From: Mesonia aestuariivivens
GTDB taxonomy: Bacteria > Bacteroidota > Bacteroidia > Flavobacteriales > Flavobacteriaceae
Reading direction: 5' to 3'
DNA length: 64,000 nt
Assembly (NCBI RefSeq): GCF_019311235.1
Contig: NZ_JAHWDF010000008.1
Coordinates: 62,001 to 126,000 of the forward strand
The notes under the pieces: model-generated
What the model saw: the letters and a program-made list of their open reading frames with translations, nothing else
What the model was told of the DNA's origin: nothing
Database searches by the model: none
In this document: in pieces, positions 35,557 through 45,190 of the stretch
Layout of the letters: the number at the start of each line of letters is the position of its first letter
Numbering within the stretch: position 1 is the first letter of the stretch
Position numbers and translations under genes: made by a program

Positions 35557-38500
35557 TTAAGCTTCGACTTCTTCCTCTTTCTTTCTTAAATCTAAAGGCT
35601 GCAAAGCTTTCAAGGCTTTCTCTATCGAATTAATCTTATCGAAAGTTAATAGCAAACGTAAACCACTTCTGGTTTTCTTTTCTTTCATCTTACAAGTCGT
35701 AGGATGTGATTGTACGTATTGTAAAACTTTAGTAAAATTAGCCGTTTGATAGAAACGCGATTGCTGATCTGATATAAAATACCCAATCAGTTTGTTTTGC
35801 TTCATAATTATACGTTCTAGACCTATCTTAGAAGCAATCCATTTGATGCGGACACTGTTCAATAAATCAACCGCCGGAACCGGTAATTCACCAAAACGAT
35901 CGACAAGCTCGGCTTCAAATTTTTCTAATTCTTCTTCGGTTTTCAGTTCGTTCAGCTTCGTATATAAATTCAGACGTTCTGCAATGTTATTGATGTAATC
36001 ATCCGGGAACAGAATTTCAAAATCGGTATCGATCTGGGTGTCTTTTACAAAGTCTTTATCTTCAACATTCTCTTCATCATACAAATCTTTGAATTCATTT
36101 TCTTTCAATTCTTCAATGGCTTCGGCAAGAATTTTCTGATACGTATCAAAACCTATTTCGTTAATAAATCCGCTTTGTTCTCCGCCCAATAAATCACCGG
36201 CACCACGAATCTCTAAATCTTTCATCGCGATATTAAAGCCACTTCCTAATTCTGAAAATTGCTCTAAAGCGGTCATTCGTTTACGTGCTTCTTCGGTCAT
36301 TGCCGAATATGGTGGTGTGATAAAATAACAGAAGGCTTTTTTGTTGCTTCGCCCTACCCGACCACGCATTTGATGCAGATCTGATAGCCCAAAATTATTG
36401 GCATTATTGATGAAAATGGTATTTGCGTTGGTTACATCCAATCCGCTTTCAATAATTGTAGTCGAAACCAACACATCAAATTCGCCATTAATAAAACTCA
36501 GCATTAATTTTTCGAGTTTCTTCCCTTCCATCTGTCCGTGGCCAATCCCCACTTTAGCATCAGGAACTAAACGCTGAATCATGCCGGCAACTTCCTTAAT
36601 ATTCTCTATTCGGTTATGAATAAAGAAAACCTGTCCGCCTCGCTGAATTTCATATAAAACAGCATCCCGAATACTTTCTTCGGAAAAACGAATCACATTC
36701 GACTCAATTGGATAACGGTTTGGTGGCGGTGTGGTAATCGTAGATAAATCTCGTGCTGCCATCAAACTAAACTGAAGCGTTCGCGGAATTGGCGTTGCTG
36801 TAAGTGTTAAGGTATCTACATTTTCTTTAATAGTCTTCAGTTTATCTTTTACAGCAACTCCAAACTTTTGCTCTTCATCTACAATCAGCAATCCAAGATC
36901 TTTAAATTTTACTGTTTTACTTGCCAATTGGTGCGTACCAATAATAATATCTACGCGACCACTTTCTAGATCGGCTAAAGTTTCCCGACGTTCTTTTGCT
37001 GTTCTAAATCTATTTAGGTAATCTACGGTAACCGGCAAATCTTTTAAACGCTCAGAAAATGTTTGATGATGCTGAAAAGCCAAAATTGTTGTGGGCACCA
37101 AAACCGCAACTTGCTTTCCGTTATCCACTGCTTTAAAAGCAGCACGAATCGCTACTTCTGTTTTCCCGAAACCAACATCCCCACAAACCAATCTATCCAT
37201 TGGGCGTTCGTTTTCCATATCTTTTTTTACCGCTTCGGTAGCGGTACTTTGATCTGGCGTATCTTCATAGATAAATGAAGCTTCTAGCTCGTGCTGTAAA
37301 TATGAATCTGGACCGTAGGCAAAACCTTTCTGCAATCGGCGTTTTGCGTATAATTCAATTAAATTATAAGCAATATGTTTAACTCGGGCTTTGGTTTTGC
37401 TTTTCAGTTTTTTCCAGGCATTACTACCTAATTTGAAAATTTTTGGCTCTTTCCCGTCTTTCCCGTTATATTTTGAAATTTTATGTAACGAGTGAATACT
37501 TAAATATAAAATATCACGCTCGCCATAAATTAATTTAATCGCTTCCTGTTTTTTGCCTTCTACGTCAATTTTCTGGAGTCCGCCAAATTTCCCAATTCCG
37601 TGATCAATGTGCGTTACATAATCGCCAACCGTAAGATTGGTGAGTTCTTTAAGCGTTATCGCTTGCTTTTTAGCATAACCATTTTTTAAGCTGAATTTAT
37701 GGTAACGCTCAAAAATTTGATGATCGGTATAGCAAACATTCTTTGCCTGCTCATCGATAAAACCTTGAAATAACGAAAGCACCACCGTTTTATATTTGAC
37801 TTCTCTATCTTGATCTTTAAAAATATCGTGAAAACGTTTGGCTTGTTGTTCGCTTCCGCAGAAAATATAATTGGAATAGCCTTTTTCTTGATTTTCGATT
37901 AAATTGGTAATTAATAAATCGAATTGTTTGTTGAAAGAAGGTTGTGGTGTAATAAAAAAGACAATTTCTTTCTTCGGTTTTAACAACGGATAATTGCTTA
38001 ATTCTGCCACCGAAAAATCTAATAATTGTTTATTTATTAATGAAGAAGTACAAAAAAGTTCTGCTGGTTCGCTTTGCTTAATTTCTCCTGAAAGTTTCTG
38101 AAAAGCCTCTTCTGCTTTTTCAAAAAGTTTATCGATTTGTGCTGAAAAAAGATCTAGATTTTTAACGAAAATCAAGGTGTTCTCTGCTACATATTTTAAA
38201 AAGCTTTCTCTTATTTCGTCGAGTTTTTTATTCTCGACATTCGGCATAATAGAGATTTTCTTGACCTTATCTGTTGAAAGCTGTGTTTCCACATCGAAAC
38301 TACGAATACTATCTACTTCATCCCCAAAAAATTCGATTCGGTACGGTTCGTCATTACTGAAAGAAAATACATCTATAATTCCACCGCGTACAGAAAATTC
38401 ACCTGGTTCGGTTACAAAATCTACGCGTTTAAACTTGTATTCAAATAAAACTTCATTTACAAAATCAATGGAAAGCTCGTCTCCATTATTTATTTTAAGA

Positions 38501-38940
38501 GTGCTTTTATCAAGCTCCTTCCGAGTAACTACTTTTTCGAAAAGCGCATCGGGATAAGTCACAATAACCGAAGGTTTCTTACGCGAATTGATACGGTTTA
38601 ACACCTCGGCTCGTAAAAGCACATTGGCATTATCTGTCTCTTCAATTTGATAAGGCCTGCGGTAACTCCCCGGATAGAACAAGACATCTTCTTCCCCAAT
38701 TAATTGTTCCAAATCGTTTAGGTGATAGGCCGCTTCTTCTTTATCATTTAAAATCAATAAGAAAGGACGATTGGTTTCCTTAAAAGCGTTAGCCACCACA
38801 AAAGAAAGTGCAGAGCCTACAAGACCTTTTAGATGAATTTTATCGGTATTTTTTCGGGAAACGGCAATAGCGTCTCGCAATTCCTGCTGCTGCGGGGATT
38901 GTGCAAAACTGTGGGAGATATTAGCTGTACTCATTGCCAC
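35557..38940 (-). CDS. mfd: Transcription-repair coupling factor
   Basis: Releases RNA polymerase stalled at DNA damage and recruits UvrA. 1127 residues: UvrB-like N-terminal region (about 1-330), CarD-like polymerase-interaction domain (about 435-500: VGDYVTHIDHGIGKFGG), then the RecG-like SF2 translocase with Walker A GDVGFGKTEVA, VDEEQKFGV as the DEAD-like box, TATPIPRTLQFS (motif III), and QMRGRVGRSNKKAF (motif VI). A C-terminal TRCF domain (about 970-1080) follows. Complete and of normal length. First gene transcribed after the D-2-hydroxyacid dehydrogenase on the same strand, separated by 102 nt. Confidence 0.97.
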   Translation of the reverse strand: MAMSTANISHSFAQSPQQQELRDAIAVSRKNTDKIHLKGLVGSALSFVVANAFKETNRPFLLILNDKEEAAYHLNDLEQLIGEEDVLFYPGSYRRPYQIEETDNANVLLRAEVLNRINSRKKPSVIVTYPDALFEKVVTRKELDKSTLKINNGDELSIDFVNEVLFEYKFKRVDFVTEPGEFSVRGGIIDVFSFSNDEPYRIEFFGDEVDSIRSFDVETQLSTDKVKKISIMPNVENKKLDEIRESFLKYVAENTLIFVKNLDLFSAQIDKLFEKAEEAFQKLSGEIKQSEPAELFCTSSLINKQLLDFSVAELSNYPLLKPKKEIVFFITPQPSFNKQFDLLITNLIENQEKGYSNYIFCGSEQQAKRFHDIFKDQDREVKYKTVVLSLFQGFIDEQAKNVCYTDHQIFERYHKFSLKNGYAKKQAITLKELTNLTVGDYVTHIDHGIGKFGGLQKIDVEGKKQEAIKLIYGERDILYLSIHSLHKISKYNGKDGKEPKIFKLGSNAWKKLKSKTKARVKHIAYNLIELYAKRRLQKGFAYGPDSYLQHELEASFIYEDTPDQSTATEAVKKDMENERPMDRLVCGDVGFGKTEVAIRAAFKAVDNGKQVAVLVPTTILAFQHHQTFSERLKDLPVTVDYLNRFRTAKERRETLADLESGRVDIIIGTHQLASKTVKFKDLGLLIVDEEQKFGVAVKDKLKTIKENVDTLTLTATPIPRTLQFSLMAARDLSTITTPPPNRYPIESNVIRFSEESIRDAVLYEIQRGGQVFFIHNRIENIKEVAGMIQRLVPDAKVGIGHGQMEGKKLEKLMLSFINGEFDVLVSTTIIESGLDVTNANTIFINNANNFGLSDLHQMRGRVGRSNKKAFCYFITPPYSAMTEEARKRMTALEQFSELGSGFNIAMKDLEIRGAGDLLGGEQSGFINEIGFDTYQKILAEAIEELKENEFKDLYDEENVEDKDFVKDTQIDTDFEILFPDDYINNIAERLNLYTKLNELKTEEELEKFEAELVDRFGELPVPAVDLLNSVRIKWIASKIGLERIIMKQNKLIGYFISDQQSRFYQTANFTKVLQYVQSHPTTCKMKEKKTRSGLRLLLTFDKINSIEKALKALQPLDLRKKEEEVEA

Positions 38941-39042
38941 AAAGATAATTGCAAAACCAAAGCTTCACAACTGACTACGAAATTTTTAACATAGCGTTTA
39001 AATATGCTAGTAGTAAAGTTTTCTCTTCTTTAATTTATAAAA

Positions 39043-39990
39043 TTAAACTGATTTGAATTCGGCTTTAATTTTATCTACAATTACCTGAGCTAGTTTTCGT
39101 TTACTCTCCACCGTCCAGCCCGCTACGTGTGGAGAAAGTAATACATTTTCAGCTTCTATTAAATATTGAAAAGCCGCTGACATTTGTGTTGCAGAAGTAA
39201 ATAAATTTTCAAAAGAAGTTTTTTCATACTCCAACACATCGAGTCCTGCACCTAAAACTTTTCCTGTTTTTAAAGCATTTACCAAATCTAAAGTGACTAC
39301 ACTTTGCCCACGACCGGTATTGATGAACCAAAAGTTATGCTGAAAAGCTGTGATAAAATTAGCATCAATCATGTTTTTGGTAAGCGCGGTTAAAGGTGTG
39401 TGCAAGCTTACTACCTCAACCTTCTGCTGAAATTTTTCTAAGCTCACTTGTTTAGCAAATTGATCTCCTACATTTTCTTTAATATCGTAACAAAGCACCT
39501 CAACCTCAAAGCCTTGAAGTTTTTTAGCGAACGATTTCCCCATATTCCCGTAGCCAATAATCCCCACGGTTTTCCCTTCTAATTCAACTCCGCGATTCTC
39601 TTCACGTAACCATTGACCATTTCTAACTTCTTGATCGGCTTTATTGAGTTTATTGAACAAAGATAGTAACATACCCAATGCGTGTTCTCCCACAGCATTG
39701 CGGTTACCTTCTGGGGCAGAAAAGAGTTTAATACCTTGTGCTAAGGCAAAGTCTACATCTATATTTTCTAAACCAGCTCCCAGTCGACCTATAAATTTTA
39801 AATTTTTTGCTGCGGAAAGAAATGCTACATCAAGCTTAAAACGACTGCGGATAATAAGACCTTCGTAATTATTAATTTTTGCTAAAATTTCTTCTTTAGA
39901 AGATGTATAATCTTCATCATTAGCAAACCCCAGCTCCTGAAGTTGTTCTAAAATTAAGGGATGATTTTTATCGAGATGAAGGACTTTCAT
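39043..39990 (-). CDS. D-2-hydroxyacid dehydrogenase (phosphoglycerate dehydrogenase-like)
   Basis: 315 residues, NAD-dependent. Substrate domain at both ends, Rossmann motif GIIGYGNMG in the centre, catalytic Arg in INTGRGQSVV, Glu in LDVLEYEK and His in LSPHVAGWT. The N-terminal LGAGLENIDVDFA segment is typical of the SerA/D-lactate branch. No ACT regulatory domain is present, so it is shorter than E. coli SerA; serine biosynthesis is possible, but another 2-ketoacid reduction fits equally. Faces the thioesterase gene on the same strand across a gap holding a repeat. Confidence 0.9.
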   Translation of the reverse strand: MKVLHLDKNHPLILEQLQELGFANDEDYTSSKEEILAKINNYEGLIIRSRFKLDVAFLSAAKNLKFIGRLGAGLENIDVDFALAQGIKLFSAPEGNRNAVGEHALGMLLSLFNKLNKADQEVRNGQWLREENRGVELEGKTVGIIGYGNMGKSFAKKLQGFEVEVLCYDIKENVGDQFAKQVSLEKFQQKVEVVSLHTPLTALTKNMIDANFITAFQHNFWFINTGRGQSVVTLDLVNALKTGKVLGAGLDVLEYEKTSFENLFTSATQMSAAFQYLIEAENVLLSPHVAGWTVESKRKLAQVIVDKIKAEFKSV

Positions 39991-40040
39991 TTTTGTTTTT
40001 GTTTTATTTTTTTACCTATTGAAGAAAATCATTATAAATA

Positions 40041-40096
40041 TATCATGCTGAATCTGGTTTTTCTCCTCAAAATGATTTAAAAATCACCGCATGATA
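40041..40096. repeat. Intergenic inverted repeat
   Basis: TATCATGC (40041-40048) and GCATGATA (40089-40096) are a perfect 8-bp inverted repeat around 40 nt. The start ATGCTGAATC resembles the arms of the stem-loop at 35444. Between them and 40135 no gene is seen. Confidence 0.4.
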
Positions 40097-40135
40097 AAAA
40101 CTTTAGACTTCGCTCAAAATGAAATTAATAATACA

Positions 40136-40537
40136 CTAATCTTTAAAAAAAGGTTCTGTAATTTCTGGCGTGATGCGTGAAGGTCGGTGACTTTGCTTTT
40201 CTATAAGACACCATAATGTTTTAGCCTGTGCTAAAATTTTATTATCTTTTTTACGAATAATCTCTACGCGTCGCTCGCTTTTTACACCTTCGTGGCTTTC
40301 TATCCAAGTTTTGAGTATAAGTTTATCGTTTAAATAAGCTGGACTTTTATATTCTATAAAATGATTTAAAACAACCCACCCCATTCGTTCTCTTAACTCT
40401 TTGGAAGTTTTTAGATTCCAGTGTTTTTCTCCCACATCTTGCACCCATTGCAAATAAGCAACATTATTAACGTGCTTTAATTCGTCGATGTGTTCTTGTT
40501 GAACTTCAATTTCATATTGAAAAGGAATAGGTGTCAT
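40136..40537 (-). CDS. Acyl-CoA thioesterase (4HBT hotdog family)
   Basis: 133 residues with a single hotdog fold. The N-terminal IDELKHVNNVAYLQWVQDVG carries the aspartate/asparagine-type active-site region on the long helix, and the strands IEYKSPAYLNDKLILKTWI and RRVEIIRKK follow. It belongs to the YbgC/FcbC-like 4-hydroxybenzoyl-CoA thioesterase group that hydrolyses short acyl-CoAs. The exact acyl group cannot be read. ATG at 40537; the longer overlapping frame is not coding. Single gene. Confidence 0.88.
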   Translation of the reverse strand: MTPIPFQYEIEVQQEHIDELKHVNNVAYLQWVQDVGEKHWNLKTSKELRERMGWVVLNHFIEYKSPAYLNDKLILKTWIESHEGVKSERRVEIIRKKDNKILAQAKTLWCLIEKQSHRPSRITPEITEPFFKD

Positions 40538-40674
40538 AGTAATCTTTTGCTTTCACCAAATGTAGCAATATTACTATTTCTTTAAAATTTTTTCTGTTGA
40601 AGAAAACACTTAAAGGAAAATATGTTTTTATAAACTGAATATTTTGCGTGAAGGATGGAGGCTTTGTTGGAGCT

Positions 40675-40721
40675 CTTTTTGTTTTATTTTTCGTACACTC
40701 GAGTTTTATAAAACAAAAAAG
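40675..40721. repeat. Stem-loop in the mgtE-thioesterase gap
   Basis: CTTTTTGTTTTAT (40675-40687) pairs with ATAAAACAAAAAAG (40708-40721), one bulge, around 20 nt. Outside it, GAGGCTTTG and GAGAGCCTG add partial pairing, and GACCCGTAGGGACACGCCCC follows. The composite looks like a dispersed intergenic element rather than a plain terminator, though it may also end mgtE transcripts. Confidence 0.42.
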
Positions 40722-40767
40722 CGACTGCCGAGAGCCTGACCCGTAGGGACACGCCCCAATAAATTGC

Positions 40768-42120
40768 CTAAAAGCCAAGAATTAATTTAGCGATACTGAA
40801 ATAAATTAAAATTCCGCAAATATCATTACTAGTGGTGATAAAAGGTCCTGTAGCCATCGCAGGGTCAATACCTTGTTTGTGTAAAATAATGGGAACAAAA
40901 GTACCAATAAGAGAGGCCGTTATAATTACTGAAATAAGTGAAATAGCAACAGTTAATCCAAAATCAAAACCAAGATTTAAAAGAAAAACTCCTCCTAAAA
41001 TTAGTAAAGCAGCTAGTACAGCTCCGTTAATTAAGCTTAATAAAACTTCTTTTAATAATCTATTTAATAGCGAACCTCGCAAGGAGTTATTGGCTAGACC
41101 TTGTAATACTATGGCTGAAGATTGTACGCCTACATTCCCTGCCATTGCTGCAATTAGAGGAACAAAAAAGAATAACTCTCCGTGCTTTTCCATAGCACCG
41201 TCAAAGGTTTCTAGAACATTTACACTTATAAAACCACCTAAAAGAGCTAAGATTAACCATGGTAAACGTGCACGCATAAGATGCCATATACCACTATCTG
41301 CTTCTACTCCTTCAGAAATACCAGCCGCCATCTGGTAATCTTTCTCTGCTTCTTCTTTGATAAAATCTAAAATATCATCGACGGTAATACGCCCGACAAG
41401 TTTACCCATTTCGTTCACCACAGGAATAGCTTCTAAATCGTATTTTTGCATAATACGAGCTACTTCTTCGCCTTTAGTATCTACGGAAACATAATCTACT
41501 TTATTAATATATACATCGCTAATTTGAGCGGTACTTGGCGCAGTGATTAAATCTTTTAATGACAGTCTACCCTTAAGTTTATTTTTATTATCGACCACAT
41601 AAATAGAATGTACACGAGTAACGTTTTCTGCTTGGTCACGCATCTCGCTCATGCAACCGGTGACGCTCCAGTTTTCGTTAACTTTAACTAGCTCTTTTGC
41701 CATTAAACCACCCGCAGAATTCTCGTCATACCGCAAAAGATCTACAATATCAACGGCGTGTTGCTCATCTTCAATATGAGCGATAACTAATTCTTTTATT
41801 TCTGGAGAAAGTTCACCAACGATATCTGCGGCATCATCGGTATCCATTTCTTCAATCTCTTCTGCTATTTCTTTTGCCGAAAGATTATTAAGTACTTTTT
41901 CACGATCTTCATCGGCAAGTTCCATTAAAACTTCTGCCGTTTTATCGCTTTCTAAAAGTTTAATGACGTAGGTAGCATCGTCTAGGTCTAGATCTTCTAG
42001 TGTTTCAGCAATATCAGCGTGGTGCATATTTTCAAATTGCACCAAGAGTTCCTTGTTATTTTTTTGTTCTACAAGGTTTTCTATTTTTTCAATAAACTCC
42101 CTACTTATCTGAAATTGCAT
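40768..42120 (-). CDS. mgtE: Magnesium transporter MgtE
   Basis: 450 residues in the standard order: N-domain superhelix (about 5-130, with repeats such as [18 protein letters not shown]), two CBS domains (about 135-260), a connecting helix and five membrane helices (about 285-450) that form a homodimeric Mg2+ channel. The acidic residues of the CBS and N-domain interface, where Mg2+ binding closes the pore, are abundant ([17 protein letters not shown]). The pore region [17 protein letters not shown] is present. It overlaps rsmA by 20 nt, so the two are cotranscribed and translation may be coupled. Confidence 0.95.
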   Translation of the reverse strand: MQFQISREFIEKIENLVEQKNNKELLVQFENMHHADIAETLEDLDLDDATYVIKLLESDKTAEVLMELADEDREKVLNNLSAKEIAEEIEEMDTDDAADIVGELSPEIKELVIAHIEDEQHAVDIVDLLRYDENSAGGLMAKELVKVNENWSVTGCMSEMRDQAENVTRVHSIYVVDNKNKLKGRLSLKDLITAPSTAQISDVYINKVDYVSVDTKGEEVARIMQKYDLEAIPVVNEMGKLVGRITVDDILDFIKEEAEKDYQMAAGISEGVEADSGIWHLMRARLPWLILALLGGFISVNVLETFDGAMEKHGELFFFVPLIAAMAGNVGVQSSAIVLQGLANNSLRGSLLNRLLKEVLLSLINGAVLAALLILGGVFLLNLGFDFGLTVAISLISVIITASLIGTFVPIILHKQGIDPAMATGPFITTSNDICGILIYFSIAKLILGF

Positions 42121-42964
42121 CCTGTTGTATCTTTTGGGTGAGTTCTAAAAATTGCTTCACCGATAATTGCTCGGGTCGCTGCCCAAAGATAGTATCTTCT
42201 TTTAATTGCGGACTAAGATCGAAGGTTTTTAGGCTATTTCTTAACGTTTTTCTGCGTTGTTGAAATGCTGTTTTTACGACTCTAAAGAACAACTTTTCTT
42301 CTACAGGAAGGCTATAGTCTTTTTTTCTAATTAAACGCAAGACTCCACTATCTACTTTTGGCGGCGGATTGAATACAGTTGGGGGTACGGTAAATAAATA
42401 TGCTGCCTCAAAATAAGCCTGTGCTAATACTGAAAGTATTCCGTAGGTTTTACTTCCTTCTTTTGCACAAATACGTTGAGCTACTTCTTTTTGAAACATC
42501 CCAGTAAATTCTGGCACTAATTCTTTGTTTTCTATGGCTTTAAAAACAATTTGTGTAGAAATATTATAAGGAAAATTTCCTGTGATTGCGAAAGGTTCAC
42601 CGTTAAATAGCTCTTCTAAATTCATCTTTAGAAAATCTGCTTCAATCACTTGAAAGTTTTGAGTAGAAACGTGCGGGTAATCTAAAGCGAACGATTGGTT
42701 TAAATACTCAATCGATTCGGTATCTAAATCGGCTGCAATTACATTTTTCCCTTTTTGTAATATATATTTGGTAAGTACTCCTGTACCAGGACCAATTTCT
42801 AACACATTCTCATAACCGCTTAAAGTAAGTGTATCGCCAATACGCTCGGCCACTTCTTCATCTTTTAAAAAGTGCTGACCTAAATGTTTTTTGGCTCTTA
42901 CAGGGTCTGAAGAATGTTGTTTTACAGAAGATTTCTGTGTTTTATGAGTATATTTTTTTTTCAT
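42101..42964 (-). CDS. rsmA: 16S rRNA dimethyladenosine transferase
   Basis: Dimethylates A1518 and A1519 in helix 45 of 16S rRNA. 287 residues: a basic tail ([17 protein letters not shown]), then [12 protein letters not shown], the SAM-binding motif [13 protein letters not shown], the NFPYNIST motif IV (usual NxPY variant), and a C-terminal helical domain with [16 protein letters not shown]. The N-terminal basic extension before AKKHLGQHF is longer than in E. coli and looks genuine. It overlaps mgtE (downstream) by 20 nt. Confidence 0.96.
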   Translation of the reverse strand: MKKKYTHKTQKSSVKQHSSDPVRAKKHLGQHFLKDEEVAERIGDTLTLSGYENVLEIGPGTGVLTKYILQKGKNVIAADLDTESIEYLNQSFALDYPHVSTQNFQVIEADFLKMNLEELFNGEPFAITGNFPYNISTQIVFKAIENKELVPEFTGMFQKEVAQRICAKEGSKTYGILSVLAQAYFEAAYLFTVPPTVFNPPPKVDSGVLRLIRKKDYSLPVEEKLFFRVVKTAFQQRRKTLRNSLKTFDLSPQLKEDTIFGQRPEQLSVKQFLELTQKIQQDAISDK

Positions 42965-43009
42965 GTTCAGAAATCATTTTGTTTTAAATACAGGATTGAG
43001 AATTGTAGA

Positions 43010-43318
43010 TTATTGCTCAGAAATCACTTCTAATTCGGTTCTAAAAAATACAGTCTTATCTTTAAAACGCTGAGCTTCTTTTCTTAACTTTTCTGCATCT
43101 TCTTCGTAATAACGTTGCAACGTGGCTTTATTTTCTGCTTTGTATTGTATAGAATAGGTAACGCCTCCCATTGGTTCTTCTACCAACACTTTGGTCATTA
43201 TTGCATTTTTAAATTTACCTGTTGCTAACATTTGCGGAATGTGCTCTTGCTGCATCCAAGTAAGCCATTCGCTGTGCACTTCTTCACTTACATTTATGGT
43301 TACATTGTAAATAATCAT
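43010..43318 (-). CDS. DUF4286 family protein
   Basis: 102 residues from the ATG at 43318 (MIIYNVTINVSEEVHSEW); a start seven codons upstream is less likely. One ferredoxin-like alpha/beta domain with WLTWMQQEHIPQML and VTYSIQYKAENKATLQRY typical of DUF4286, a small cytoplasmic protein of unknown role found mainly in Bacteroidota. It lies between the TPR protein and rsmA on the same strand. Confidence 0.85.
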   Translation of the reverse strand: MIIYNVTINVSEEVHSEWLTWMQQEHIPQMLATGKFKNAIMTKVLVEEPMGGVTYSIQYKAENKATLQRYYEEDAEKLRKEAQRFKDKTVFFRTELEVISEQ

Positions 43319-43346
43319 AGTTTTATTTTTAAGCTGCAAAATTGCA

Positions 43347-45137
43347 TTATTCTAGTTGATCGCCACGCAATATGCGGTATTTTTTTCGGGCTTCGACAAA
43401 GAAAATACTATCAGAAAAGTTAAAAATAATCTGCTCGTAGTTTTCTTTGGCTTTTTCGGGTAGATTGAGTTGCTTTCTATAAAGTTCAGCTAAAAAGTAA
43501 TGTGCATCATCGGCTAAAATATCATCGCTGAAAAATTGTATCATTTGACGATAATTTTCTTCTGCTTTTTTATATTGGCCTAACTTTTCTAAAAGTTGGG
43601 CTTTTCTAAAGAGCGCTTCATCTTCTATTTTCTCTCCTTTATGCTGAAGTAAAATTGTATCTAAGACATGTAATGCTTTTTCACCTTTTTGCTGAAACGT
43701 ATATAAATCTGCTTTGGCAAATAGTTTTAAAGCCGTTTGAGTTGAATCTTCTAATGAATTATCTGTAATCATTAAATTTAACTGCAACGCATCGTTGGCA
43801 ATTAATTGACTGGTAGCTGCTTTTAAAACCTTTAACTGCGTTTGCGCCCATTTAAAATCTCCTTTATAATAGCTGGTTTTTGCCACCTTAAAGGTTGCTT
43901 CTTGCGCCAGCTCATGATTAGGAACCAAGTTTTGCACTTGACTGTAATAAATTAAAGCTTGATTAAATTTTTCTTCTAACACTAAAATATCTGCTAACAC
44001 CATTTTAGTTCTAGCTTCTTCAAATCGGTTTATTCGCTCGTCTAAAAGACTTATTAATACTGCTCTAGCAGCTTCTTGATCGTTTTTGTTAAAAGCTAAA
44101 AACTTTGCATATTGCAATTGCAAACCAAGTGTGGTTCTATCTCTACCATATTGCTGAAAAACCTCTTGAAACCTTTTATTTACTTCTTCGTATTCTTTTT
44201 TTGAATTAGTTTGCGCTACTTGTATCGCTAAAATTAACTCATAAGCTCGAAGTTTCTGACTTTCAATCGCGGCGTTTTCGATGGTATAATTCAAAATTTC
44301 CTTGGCGATTTCTTTTTCTTCATTTTGACTAGCAATTTCTGCCAATTCAGTGATTTTATTCAAGCTTTTTTCTGAAGAGCGTTGATAAACCGCTTTCTCT
44401 TGGATAAATGCTTTTTTATAATCTTTTTGCTGAATAAATAACCAACTTAACATTTCGTTATAAAACAAATCTGGCGCTTGCTGAATTCGTTTTAATAATA
44501 TATTTTTTAATAATTGATTAGCTTCATTTTCTGCATCTTCAGTAATATATTCAGAGAAATTTCTATTAACGGCATAAAAATAATTTGGCTTCTCTTTAAT
44601 GAGATCGAGATAGGTACCAAACATTTCTTCTAGCTTTCCCTGTTCTCCATAAATTTTTGCTAATTGAATAATGTAATTAGCATTAGATTGTTTTTCTATT
44701 CCTTTTTGGTAAGACAAAGCGGCTTGGTCTAGCAAATTATATTTTTGAAAAGCATTCCCTATAGAATAAGCAAAACCAGGAATTTCGATAACTTTTTCTA
44801 TTGCTAATTGATAATATTCTTCAGCTTTATCTTGATTTTTTTGCAACTGAAAATTGTAACCAATTTCTACCAATAAATTAGGATAAACTTGAGTTTCATT
44901 AGAAAATTCTGACAAATATTTTCCTGCTTCTTCGTATTCTTGAAGCTCTTGCAAACTTGCCACGACTCCCATTAAATATGCATAACTACCGCTGCTTTTT
45001 TTAAAAAGTTTTTGGTAAACGGCCTTCGACTTTTCATATTCACCTTGTTCAAAATAGTTATCAGCTATTTTCATTGTTTGAGAAAACAGCGAGCAGCTTG
45101 AAGCAAAAACGAAAAAGAGTATAATTAAAAAACGCAT
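43347..45137 (-). CDS. Exported tetratricopeptide-repeat protein
   Basis: 596 residues: a signal peptide (MRFLIILFFVFASSCSLFSQ; the Ser-Ser-Cys could also be a lipobox at Cys15), then many TPR units through the whole length, for example ADNYFEQGEYEKSKAVYQKLF, IGYNFQLQKNQDKAEEYYQLA and LFRKAQLLEKLGQYKKAEENY (shown as fragments). TPR arrays act as protein-binding scaffolds in the envelope; partners are not visible. It shares the strand with serS upstream and the DUF4286 gene downstream. Confidence 0.85.
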   Translation of the reverse strand: MRFLIILFFVFASSCSLFSQTMKIADNYFEQGEYEKSKAVYQKLFKKSSGSYAYLMGVVASLQELQEYEEAGKYLSEFSNETQVYPNLLVEIGYNFQLQKNQDKAEEYYQLAIEKVIEIPGFAYSIGNAFQKYNLLDQAALSYQKGIEKQSNANYIIQLAKIYGEQGKLEEMFGTYLDLIKEKPNYFYAVNRNFSEYITEDAENEANQLLKNILLKRIQQAPDLFYNEMLSWLFIQQKDYKKAFIQEKAVYQRSSEKSLNKITELAEIASQNEEKEIAKEILNYTIENAAIESQKLRAYELILAIQVAQTNSKKEYEEVNKRFQEVFQQYGRDRTTLGLQLQYAKFLAFNKNDQEAARAVLISLLDERINRFEEARTKMVLADILVLEEKFNQALIYYSQVQNLVPNHELAQEATFKVAKTSYYKGDFKWAQTQLKVLKAATSQLIANDALQLNLMITDNSLEDSTQTALKLFAKADLYTFQQKGEKALHVLDTILLQHKGEKIEDEALFRKAQLLEKLGQYKKAEENYRQMIQFFSDDILADDAHYFLAELYRKQLNLPEKAKENYEQIIFNFSDSIFFVEARKKYRILRGDQLE

Positions 45138-45190
45138 TTAGCTAAAATAGTAAATGCGTTTATAAATATGTATTTTTAATATGATTTATA

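Noticed and set aside
40512-40778. Minus-strand frame between mgtE and the thioesterase gene
   Set aside because: It covers the stem-loop repeat at 40675 and overlaps the thioesterase start; its protein has no coherent features.
40832-41338. Forward frame of 168 residues opposite mgtE
   Set aside because: Fully inside mgtE, no family features, composition follows from the reverse complement of a membrane protein.
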